Shown here piece by piece: positions 1 to 9,915 of a stretch of 64,000 bases of DNA (position 1 is its first letter; the number at the start of each line of letters is the position of its first letter). Under the pieces are notes generated by a model. That model saw nothing but the letters and a program-made list of their open reading frames with translations. It ran no database searches and was not told the origin of the DNA. Source of the stretch: Diadema setosum (taxonomy: Eukaryota > Echinodermata > Echinoidea > Diadematoida > Diadematidae); assembly GCA_033980235.1 (NCBI GenBank), contig CM067068.1, positions 35,131,546-35,195,545 on the forward strand, given 5' to 3'. The position numbers were made by a program, and so were the translations under genes.

Positions 1-287
1 CTTCTATGAAGCCAGTATGACATGTGGTTGTATTGCCCCTATGTATTAAATCAACTAGCATTGTTCTATGCAAACACCGGTAGCTTCCCTAGCACAGTGC
101 TGCTCCACACTGGCAGCCAGACACTGTATGATTTCAGCAATGTATTGTTGCTAGGCCAGATTTCTATACACAGGAATGTTCTGTCCAGGTGTTCATAACT
201 CCCTTTTGTCTGTCGGTAGCAGCCCAGATTCTTGGGTAGGGCGTAACAATAGCAATAGGAAAATCAGGGGAGAAATGACTTGTAACA
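1..287 (-). repeat. Putative 3' LTR portion of a Ty3/gypsy element
   Basis: On the minus strand a purine-rich tract (about 288-300, read as GAAATGGGGGGTCA) is followed directly by TGTTACAAG, which looks like a polypurine tract next to an LTR start at 287. The first 48 bases (287 down to 240) recur at 1421-1468. The far LTR end is not in the window, so the LTR call is inference. Bases 288-551 hold no recognisable integrase, so that part of pol is missing. Confidence 0.35.
240..287 (+). repeat. 48-bp direct repeat, copy 1
   Basis: Bases 240-287 (starting GGCGTAACAATAGC, ending TTGTAACA) are identical by eye to 1421-1468. The two copies flank the RT/RNase H fragment of the gypsy remnant. This copy sits at the proposed LTR edge. 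Confidence 0.85.
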
Positions 288-551
288 TGACCCCCCATTT
301 CTAGAAAATATTTCATATTTTCTCACAACATTACAATCATTTATCTTACCTACAGCCTTCATAAACTGAGACTGGTGGCAAGATGTAAACATAAACATCG
401 ATGAACCTCAACACATACATTAAGTTGCCATGGTTACGTTTCGATCCTGTTTCAACTTTTCACCGATCGATTCTTCTTTGGACATAATTAAATTGCATCC
501 TATCTGGGTACATGGGTAAATAAAAAAATAGGTCCACTTCATCCTTATAGC

Positions 552-1625
552 CTACTTGGCTACTCTACTGAGAAAATCAGCTCCGGCATTCTCTGAGCCA
601 GGAATTGCTTCAATTCTGAACCGAAATGGTTGAAGGGCCAAAGCCCACCTCATCACTCGGCTATTCGTACACTTGGCCTGATTGATGTAGGCAAGTGGGC
701 GGTGGTCAGTCTCAATTGTGAACTCGTTACCGTCTAGGTACACTTGGAATTTGCTAATTCCCCATACTAGAGCTAGGCATTCCCTCTCTATGGTAGAATA
801 AGCTTGTTCACGGGGCAGTAGCTTCCTACTGGCATAGGCTATGGGGAACTTCTCATCATTGTGTTCTTGCAGTAAAACTGCGCCTATTCCCGTCGAAGAT
901 GCGTCAGTACGCAGAATGAACGGTTTGGCTAGGTCTGGGAGACTAAGGATAGGCGCGGTATTAAGGCATGCCTTAAGCTTCTGGAAGGCTTCTTCCTCTC
1001 GCTCACCCCATGTAAGCTGCCTTGGTTTGCGGTTTTTAGTCAAATCGGTCAACAGGGCTGCAATGGACGCAAAGGCGGGGATAAACTTGCGATAGTAACT
1101 CGCAAGCCCAATGAAGGAGCGCATCTCCTTCTTGGTCTCAGGCCTAGGGGCGGTGAGAATTTTCTCTACCTTGTCCTGTTGGGGATTCAACTTGGCCTCC
1201 TGTACTACATGGCCTAGAAATTCTACCTGTGTGCATCCTACTTGGCATTTGCTTGGCCTAGCCGTTTTAATAGTCCTGCTGACCTAAGTCGTACGAAGAG
1301 TTCATGTAGAACTCGCATGTGCTCTTCCCATGTAGGGGTATGGATGAGTACATCATCTAGATAGTTGTGAACATGAGGCAGTCCTCGCATTAGTGTCCTC
1401 ATTTCCCTACTGAACGTAGCGGCGTAACAATAGCAATAGGAAAATCAGGGGAGAAATGACTTGTAACAGGGGGTAACGGCCTTTACCCTGTTCTGTGGCC
1501 CCTGAACCATACGTGAGGTCGTTCATGTTATTTTCTCTGATGATACCATGCAGGACTTCATATTAAGGAAGTTCCTTAAGTTCGTCTTTGATTTGAACGC
1601 CATGAGGTGATGTAGGCAGGAAGCA
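552..1625 (-). pseudogene. Ty3/gypsy pol remnant (RT and RNase H)
   Basis: The minus-strand frame 1190-552 encodes the RT thumb/connection (SFIGLASYYRKFIPAF) and a retroelement RNase H (ILRTDASSTGIGAVLLQ, SRKLLPREQAYSTIEREC, TIETDHRPLAYI), ending at FLSRVAK just before integrase should begin. The frame reads upstream into GHVVQEAK. After a frameshift near 1255 it reads the RT catalytic box NYLDDVLIHTP near 1350. A further piece with VQIKDELKELP then a stop lies at about 1480-1610. The palm region between these is replaced by the 48-bp repeat at 1421-1468. With frameshift, internal loss and no gag, protease or integrase, the copy is dead. RT makes cDNA from element RNA and RNase H removes the template; the family assignment is secure, the exact clade is not. 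Confidence 0.85.
1421..1468 (+). repeat. 48-bp direct repeat, copy 2
   Basis: Second copy of 240-287, lying inside the gypsy RT exactly where the palm segment between the upstream piece and the YLDD region is missing. It may mark a template-switch or recombination junction. Confidence 0.85.
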
Positions 1626-2213
1626 CTGCATGAGCTGAATTTATTGTGATCTTAGGACAACTTGTGATATAAGTGTTATGTAGGAGTCACTGCGAAAAGT
1701 TTTTTTCTTCCGTGTATGTGACAGACCAAGGGGGTGTGGTGTGACAAGAGTGATAATAAGATCAATGCTGATGGATCTTCTCATAGGGTTTACATACACC
1801 TGCGTAGACTGCGTGTCTTATCGCCGTATTCTGTTAATTAGAAACAATCACCAGAATGTTCCATGGTCTGTATATGTACCACCATTCTTGAAGAAGGGTG
1901 CCTTTGCGTTTTTCGCCACATAGATAACATAGACTTGTCAGAGGACACGTCCTGCTGACGAGAAAGGAATCACCCATGGCACGATTAATGTTATAACAGC
2001 CAAAAGGCAGAGTTTACTGGAGAACCGGTTGCACCATCCTTATCGATAGGCAAAGCCTAGAGTCTATCAACCACTGCACACCATGTAGATATGCTGCTTT
2101 GTCAATTCAAGTCCACAACTTGCAAAGAGAAGAAACCACATTGTCACCAGTAAAGAAATCTCAGAATGCTTCCAGCTGAAAGAACTACAGATTGATTGTT
2201 GCAACTTCTTTAT
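1626..2213. other. Unassigned sequence
   Basis: No coding pattern, RNA gene or clear repeat recognised. Short open frames here have no protein-like composition. Confidence 0.5.
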
Positions 2214-2846
2214 TTGTGACCGTGCACCTCAAAACGAACATAAAGTCGCACACACTGATTTTGCGTGAGGACTGAAAATAAGTGAAATGAGTCAACCTAG
2301 CCGAACTTTCCTTTTTCATATTTTCTGAAAGAGCGGGTCTTCTTTTACATTATGCTAAAATTTGGTATCATAAAACGGGCAGGAAAGTGTGTGTTTTTTT
2401 TTAGCAGTTTATCTCGAACATTTTGGTAGAATAGTGTGATTAGGTGTGTCTTTAGAATCCCTTTTTTACTTCTGAAAAACCTTGTTCACACTCTCCACTT
2501 TCAACTCTAATAACGTTTGAAAGGATAGTGCTACTGCTTTGAAAGTTGGCATTAATTATGGACAAAATGTGTTAATGAGGCATATTTAATTTCAGTTTAA
2601 TCTGATAATCCCTTCATTGTTGTTGCTCTGGTGGTTTACTTCCTGTTTTTTGTCCCATTCATCGCACAGCCAGCACGGTTTGGTAAAGATTAAGCGCTTG
2701 AATAGACACTGTACTTCAGAGCCTCTTTTCTCAGTTCACACTTACTTTCCTGAGTTTGTGCTCTCTTTCCAATATTTACATAGGTTAGGAGAGTCCATTT
2801 GATTTGAGTTATACATCATTTTCAAGCTTAAAGTCTGTTCTTTCAG
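2214..2846 (+). repeat. Repeat B, copy 1 (uninterrupted)
   Basis: This stretch, from TGTGACCGTGCAC to TCTTTCAG, aligns with 16712-17381 plus 23767-23804. The other copy is split by the DIRS element exactly after the TT at 2809-2810 (GATTTGAGTT then ATACATCATT here). No protein is recognisable. It may be an unnamed transposon fragment or a segmental duplication. Confidence 0.8.
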
Positions 2847-4158
2847 AATATGGTCTTAACTAAAAATTCATGTCTGGCGACTCTTTGTTTGTTTTGAGGT
2901 GCAGGGTCACATTTAGAATGGAAGTAGGGGAAACATCAAGCACTATTCCAGGTTGAGCGATTCCAACATGTCTGAAAGCAAGCCACTGACCCAGGCAGGA
3001 GCCACCAATACTCCGAGAGGTAGCACATGAGTGGTCAACCCTGCTGACTGTTATCATTCAAGCGAGTCAACTGAGAAACCTGACGTTTGAACAGCACCCT
3101 ACAGTCATTTCATTATTTTGACATTGCTCTTTATGAGAGTGTGGTTCAAATGCTGGATGCCTGACCTAACCCGAAATGCCCAGTTGTCCCATGACTGGGA
3201 GAACTTCATGTTGTCTTGGCTACTGTATGCGCTCTTGGCGCCTCCTGGCATTGATGATGCTTGGTTATGATATATCTCAGCATCAGCTTCTGTATTACAG
3301 AAGCTTATATTTCTAGGTCTGAACAATAAGGCAAACCCTGAAATGTACAAATTATAGGGTGCTCGTCATGCCCACACCTATTCATATAATTATGTAGCTC
3401 CTTATAAAATGGTGCTGGAAAAGTTCTTCAAGGAAATCCTATAACATAAAGAGGTCTGTCTTAAGGCAACAGACCAAGTTGAAGCTGAAACGAAGCAAAA
3501 CAAACAGACACCATTCTATACTCGAGGCTTTGACCACTAATGATATCATCACGGCTTTCGAAGAATGTGAGGAACAAAAACAAATATTAGAATGCAATGT
3601 TCAAGGCAGTGATGAATTACCTACATAAAGTCGAAGCAATCCTATGTTTTGTCTCTGCAACCAGAAATGCTGATCAATCCAGTACCAGGTCAGAGATGAC
3701 ACAAAACATTCCAACAAGCAGATTCCTTTTACAAAGCAAGTCAAAGGCTGACCTGACCAACTATCTTGCTTCAAGACTCTAGAGTACTACAGTACATCAC
3801 AAAACATGCCATCATCTCTTCTTCAGGGCATACCAGGCGCAACAAAAGATTTATTTTCTAGGATAATAATCATGAGACACACTGTTGATCTTCCATGCTG
3901 TCCTAGCATCACAGCGAAACTCATCAAAATGCAGAGGTTTTCTTCTCTACAGACACCGAATGTCCTTCTTCCTTTTCTTCTTCTTCCCTTCTTCTTCTGA
4001 TTAGGTGTGCCTCAAACACTTAACTGAAGATTCTTGCACACTGTTAGTGTTCTAATAGTCATAGCAAATAAAGTCACTGGTGTTTATTGATAGCAAACTT
4101 TGAGTTCATGCTAAAGAACACGTCCATATTAATGTCCTCTGATGGGTTATGGATATAG
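2847..4158. other. Unassigned sequence
   Basis: No gene recognised. Short open frames on both strands lack any known motif. A CT-rich stretch lies near 3965-3998. Confidence 0.5.
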
Positions 4159-4829
4159 TAGTCCATGGGCCAGGCCAGATATTGGTACCATCTGAGGTGG
4201 CAAAACCTTTTTGGTGTCATTTTGTTTGTCGGGCATAGATACGCTTATCAAGGTATGATAGCATTTCCAAATGAGTTGCTTAGTCCTAATAAATGAATTT
4301 TTAACCCGTTTGGTTTCCTGTTATATCCCTTTACTTCTGAATCGAAACTAACCGCTATAGAAAGAAGAGCACTGTCTTCTATATGTCCACAGGTGTTCTG
4401 TTGTAAACGCGGTACGCTTAGTCTTTATTCAAGGCAGCGAAGGGAATATCCAAGGGTTATGATGTCCACAGCGCTTAGTCTTTATTCAAGACGGCGAAGG
4501 GAATATCCAAAGCTAATGATACAGTGTATATCCCTTTATCTAAAAAGCAAACAAAAAACAATTCCTAGTGGATTTTGCCGTATTTTTCAATTATTCATCA
4601 TTTTCCGGTGAAAACGCTAATGCCACGCCACTGTCGCTTTATTTCCATCCAACAATGAAAGATATTTGGCATTGGTCGGGTTGATGGCTGAAATCTATGA
4701 CTAAGCTACTACTCTGGAAATGCTATTATAGCAAAATAATATTCCTTAGATATATGCCATTTGAAAATGCACAACTAGAACTTGCCACCTCAGGTGGCAC
4801 CAGTAACCAATTTTTCGGCCCATGGACTA
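4159..4829. mobile_element. Palindromic MITE with TA target site, copy 1
   Basis: The element starts TA-GTCCATGGGCC at 4159 and ends GGCCCATGGAC-TA at 4829. The left arm (about 4161-4300) is the inverted match of the right arm (about 4697-4827), so the strand can fold back. The interior carries two head-to-tail modules containing GGCGAAGGGAATATCC (about 4420-4510). Flanking TA dinucleotides suggest Tc1/mariner-type integration. No transposase is encoded. A related copy lies at 16112-16702. Confidence 0.7.
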
Positions 4830-4850
4830 ATTGTGTGACAATTGCTTCCG

Positions 4851-4854
<4 letters not shown>

Positions 4855-4879
<25 letters not shown>
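4855..4879 (+). repeat. (TG)n microsatellite
   Basis: Uninterrupted TG dinucleotides. Bases 4830-5100 otherwise hold nothing recognisable. Confidence 0.9.
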
Positions 4880-4881
<2 letters not shown>

Positions 4882-5099
4882 GTGTTTGTCTGATTAACAA
4901 CAATATCAATTCTGGTAAACACTGTAAAAAAAACCAACAAAACAAAACAATGTACCGTTATCATATCTAAAGTTACTAATAAAAGGAATTATCTATACTG
5001 TTTTTATACTACCCTCTCAACAAATACATTAGTTTTAAACAAAAATCACTCTGCTCATTTACAATAGTATTTATCAGTACGTATTGTAGTGTACCGGTT

Positions 5100-5352
5100 C
5101 ATTGTTTGATGGAAATATTAATTCAATTCAATTCAATTCAATTCAATTTTATTTCCATTTCCATCGAATAAACAGAAAAAATATATACAATACATTTACA
5201 GAACAAATTTATAACGATTTCAAAGAAAACGTACAAGTGGTCACGAGTAACAACAGAATTTCGTTTCTAAGGTATATACCTAATACAAAGATTAGAATGG
5301 AAATGGAGGGTCCCACTTAAAAAGCAAAGCTTGTAGGGTATGGGACCCTCTA
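5100..5352 (-). mobile_element. LINE copy 1: 3' end and tail
   Basis: On the minus strand the element ends with a pentanucleotide tail (repeats of TTGAA, 5118-5150 on the + strand as ATTCA) rather than poly(A). Upstream is a hairpin whose arms at 5306-5315 and 5341-5350 are exactly complementary (GAGGGTCCCA / TGGGACCCTC), with the loop word AAAAAGCAAAGCTTGTA. The same hairpin recurs at 32292-32338 and 58702-58746. Such 3' hairpins are recognised by the RT in LINEs with stringent 3'-end recognition; that role is inferred here. Confidence 0.75.
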
Positions 5353-5784
5353 AAAATACGTACACAAAGTCAAAGAAACCAATGTCAACTGACATGAAAT
5401 TAACTTGGGAAGGGGAAAAAAAAGAAGAACAAAAAAAAAAGAACAAAAAAGGGGGAAATGAGACTATGGTACAACACGCGCCATCGTGGACACAAGCATA
5501 CTGTACTTCATTATGAAAATGCAATAACAAAACAATACAACGCTCCCTGGTTTGAAATTGCGATTGATTGGGTGCATATGCCGGTATGAATGCATAGGAA
5601 CGGATATAAAAAAAGAGAAAGAGAATAGACTCACTGTTACTGGTACAATAAAAGAAATATCTGAGGTAAACTTATGTTAGACAGATTGTTTTCATTAAAA
5701 GATGATTTCTGTGTGATAACTTAATACTTGTAAAAACAAACAAACAAACAAACAAACGACTTGATTGAGAGAATGAAACCGAAC
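5353..5784 (-). other. LINE copy 1 presumed 3' UTR
   Basis: Non-coding sequence between the ORF2 stop and the terminal hairpin, with purine-rich tracts near 5410-5460 and an (AAAC)n run at about 5735-5758. Assigned to the LINE by position only. Confidence 0.45.
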
Positions 5785-8700
5785 CTAATTTGGTTGTATA
5801 TCATAAGATTTCAACAGAAAAAAATTTAATTTGTTTTTAAAAGAATTCAAAGTTTGTGCTGTTATTATGTCGTTGGGAAGTGAGTTCCAATACTTAGGCC
5901 CCTCGTAGATGAAGGTTTGCTGAGCCAGCAAGGTCCTAAAAAATGGTAAATGAAATTCGTTCGATTGCCTTGTAGGATAATTATGAACAGATTGATTTTT
6001 TGAAAACATTGATTCAAATATATATGGAAGATTATTTTTATTGTAATTATACATAAATTGTCCTAAATTAAACAAATACAAATCTTTAACTTTGAATATC
6101 TTATTTTCAAAAAATAACGGATCAGTATGAGACAAATATGCAGTGTGACATATAATGCGCAGTGACTTCTTTTGTAGCAGAAGTAATTTATCCAAAAGAG
6201 TTTGATATGTATTTCCCCATACAAGAATACCGCAATTTAAATAAGGCAATATGAGGGATGAATATAATGTAAGCAGGGACGACAAAGGAAGACAAAATTT
6301 AATCTTGTTGATTATACCGATGTTTCGAGAAATAATCTTACATATACTATCAATATGAAATTTCCATGAAAGCTTATTATCAACTGTTATTCCCATAAAT
6401 TTGATATAAGAAACATTTTCCAGCGGTGTGCCATCAAAAATAATATCAGCAGGTAGTGTCTCAATGGAGTTGCTGAAAAGCATATATTTTGTTTTTTTTT
6501 GAAGATTGAGAGATAATTTATTAGCTTTTATCCATTGAGCAACTTTTTCTAATTCAAAATTTAATGTCTTTACTAGGGTAAAAGGATTATTATGCGAAAA
6601 AAACAAATTTGAATCATCCGCAAAGAGAATGAAAGAAAGAATATCTGATGATTTACAGAAATTATTTATATAAATAAGAAACAGAAGCGGACCTAATAAA
6701 CTTCCCTGCGGGAAACCACATTTAACATTTAACATTTAACATTTGTGAATTGCAACCATTTAAAGAGACATATTGCTTCCTGTTCAAGAGGTAGCTCCTG
6801 AACCACTCCAAGGCCTTCCCACGGACTCCGTAATGTTGCAATTTATTAAGTAAAATATCATGATTAATGGTGTCGAAGGCCTTGGAGAAGTCCAGGAACA
6901 AACCTATGAGTTGTGAAGATTTGTCGATAGCATGTGCTACTTTTTCTACAAAACTCAATAATGCATGTGAGGTGCTATGTTTTTCTCTAAAACCAAACTG
7001 AGTATTTGAGAGTATATTATTGAATTTCAAAAAAGTAAGAGTTCTTTTGTAAACAATTTTTTCAAGAATTTTGGACAGTGTACATAACAAAGAAATTGGT
7101 CTATAATTATTAACATCTAATTTGTCACCTTTTTTAAACAAAGGAATAACTTTTGCTATTTTCATACTTTCAGGAACAATACCATAAAAAAGAGATAAAT
7201 TGAATATATGAGATAAAGGATCCGCAATTGAAGATATTACCCCCTTCAGCAGAAAATTACTGATGTCATCGTGTCCAGCACTTTTTTGGAACGAAAATCA
7301 GAAACAATATTGATTATCTCCTGACTATATGTTGGGCTAAAAAACATTGAGTTTAAATTTGGTGGACCTAAAAATTCAGAAAAATGTTTATTTGAAGATG
7401 GAATTTTGCTTGCGAGATTTTCCCCAATAGAAGAAAAATGATTATTTAGAATATTACAAATATAATGAGGATCTTCATGAATCTTATCATCAGATCTAAT
7501 TTTGGTAATATTCGACTTGTTATTTGATATATTCATTGCTTGCTTTAAAACTTTCCATGTATTTTGCATATCATGCTTATAAAATTGTAACTGCTCAGTA
7601 TAATATTTTTTCTTTTCAATACGTATAATTTTCGTCAAAGTATTTTTATAACTAGTATATTGCAGTTTTGATTGCTCAGTAGGTTTCATTTTAAATTTGT
7701 AATATAAATTGTTCTTTCTATTTTATTGAACGCAAAAGTGACTTAGAAATCCAAGGTAACCTGGGTACCTTTTTATAGTTGGATGACTTTTCTCTTCGTT
7801 TTGGAATATGAATGTCCAAGAGTTGAGTAAAAATATGCATAAAATATATCATTTGAGTCAAAAATAGACGACCAGTCTGTCCTATCTAAACTAGCACCCA
7901 GACTGGCTACGTTTTCATGTGTAATTCTTCGTCTAGATAAAGAACTAGATTTATTATCAATAATATCATTTAAAAAGAAACTAGTCGAAATGGGGAAGTG
8001 ATCTGTAATATCTGAAAGTAATATAAGAGAATCAGGAGAAGGCAGAATATTAGAAAAAATATTATCAATAACGGAGGCGGATTCATTAACTATACGCGTG
8101 GGCTTAGATATCAAAGGTAAGAAAGAAGCAGATAGAAATATTTCCATAAAATCTTGTGAGATTGTATTTTGTTTCAATAAATCTATATTAAAATCTCCCA
8201 TTATGTTACATTTTTTTATGAATAAAAACTGGATCCTTCATTAAATTCGCAAAATATTCCAAAAATGATTTCATATTCGCACGGGGTGGTCTATACATTA
8301 CACCTATGATTATATTTCTACTGCCAGGGACTGTAATTTCAATAAAAAGAGATTCAATAACTTCAGTCATACAGTTGAGCTCATCACGAACTATATAATT
8401 ATACTTTTGTGAAACATATAAAGCAACGCCCCCCACCCGCCCTAATTTGCCTGTTATTAACTACAAAATCATATCCGTCGAGGGCGAAAGGAAGACTTAA
8501 ATCATTGGAAAGCCAGGTTTCGGTTAAACCTATTATCGAAAATTTTTTCCTGATGGGATCATCTAAAAGTAACCTCAGTTCTTCAAAATGTTTATTAATA
8601 CTCCTAATATTAAGATGTATGAGTGAAAAAATGGTGTCATCATATTCCTTGACAACATAATTAAACTGGTTGAGAGTAAGATATTCCGAAGATGGGCTTT

Positions 8701-8968
8701 GCAATTGGTTTTCTATATCAAAGTCATAATGAAATTCTTTCGACGATGTCTTAAAACTATCTGAAACACAATTATCGAAAAACATATTATTTTGATCAAT
8801 ATTTACTTCTCTTTCTGCCAAAGAAGGTCCTACCGTATCGAAAAAAACATCATCAGTAATTGAATTGAATGCAGTGTCTATTGGATTGAGTAGTACAGGG
8901 TGAGCGTAATTGCCATTGTTTGTATCCACGAGGGCACCTGTCGAGTGCAGCACAGGGGATTTTGACAT
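5785..8968 (-). pseudogene. LINE ORF2 (EN-RT), CR1/jockey-type, copy 1, decayed
   Basis: A broken ORF2 read from 8968 down. The apurinic-type endonuclease shows FSLIHLNIRSINKHF, GLTETWL, MGDFNIDLL (8201) and SDITDHFPI. The reverse transcriptase shows AKVIPLFKKGDKLDVNNYRP, GFREKHSTSHALL, the motif A region LDFSKAFDTINHDILL, the motif B region CGFPQGSLLGPLLFLIYIN, motif C FADDSNLFF and then KLSWKFH. The protein nicks target DNA and copies the LINE RNA onto it. Frames break near 8420, 8205, 7700-7770, 7200-7250 and 6722-6735; the last coincides with a short tandem AACATTT triplication. The motifs place it among CR1/jockey-group LINEs; the exact clade is not resolved. The N-terminal leader (about 8968-8690) has no known domain. 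Confidence 0.88.
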
Positions 8969-9386
8969 CTTGAATGTCTGTGATGTACGAGACTAAAAAG
9001 AAAGAAAATGCTACATCTTAGTTGGAAACAGAGTCAATGTAACATTAATCCCATACACGAGGTACCACATATATTACAGAATAACGTATTAACAATTATC
9101 TAAGAGCGTCTTCAGCCTTGCTCTACTATATAATAGGAATTAGAATACACCAGTTAAGAAATCAGGTTACAGAAGGAAAAAGAAAAAAAAAACTAGGTAA
9201 AATGTCCCTTGACATAAATGAGTATTACATTAACCATTTTCAGAGAGTGATAGAAAAAAAAAGGAAAAAAATAAAACACCTCTCCTATACCAGATGCAGA
9301 CATCTTGAATTGAATGATTAACATTCAAAAATTTATGTACATGGGATGACATAAATACAACATTGGTATAATGCGAATGGGTGAAT
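8969..9386. other. Spacer before the tandem arrays
   Basis: Contains purine-rich A/G tracts (9176-9200, 9255-9285). No gene recognised. By position it may be the ORF2-proximal part of the long LINE spacer. Confidence 0.4.
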
Positions 9387-9915
9387 GCCAGCCATCGAGT
9401 GGTCACAGCGCGAACGGTCAATAACCACCAGCATGGCGCCCCCTGCCACGCCCCGCCGATGAGGCAAGGGATCGCCAAGCAGTACCTCAATGAAGGCGCA
9501 AACAAACAACCACGTGACGGGGAGGCGCCATGCTTCGGACTGCAATATACAATGAAACAATAGAACGCAATCATCACCTGTGTATTACACTTGGGTGTCG
9601 CAAATATAGCATATTCAGCTTTGTGTACCAGTATAAACGCGCAGATGAAGGAATGAGAAAAAGTGAGTTAATTGTATAGGGAAACGTAGGTCAGTAACCA
9701 CCAGCATGGCGCCCTCTGCCACGCCCCGCCGATGAGGCAGGAGGCCGCCAAGCAGTACCTCAATAAAAGGCGCCAACAAACAACCACGTGACAGGGAGGC
9801 GCCACGCTTCGGACTGCATTAATGAAACAATAGAACACAAACATTACCTATGCATTACACCTAGGTGTCACAAGTACCATAATATGCAGCTCTGTGTACA
9901 CCGTATAAACACGTA
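9387..9915. repeat. Two tandem units of about 280 bp
   Basis: The unit at about 9410-9680 (ACCACCAGCATGGCGCC, CCACGCCCCGCCGATGAGGC, AACAAACAACCACGTGAC) is repeated at about 9690-9910 with small changes. Each ends with a TTACACTTGGGTGTC-type motif and TGTGTAC, which also occur in the longer array that follows. The units are more GC-rich than the neighbourhood. Confidence 0.8.

Noticed and set aside
5267..5530. Open frame MLLHFHNEVQ... on the minus strand
   Set aside because: It overlaps the LINE 3' UTR and hairpin; low-complexity Phe-rich translation of a purine tract.
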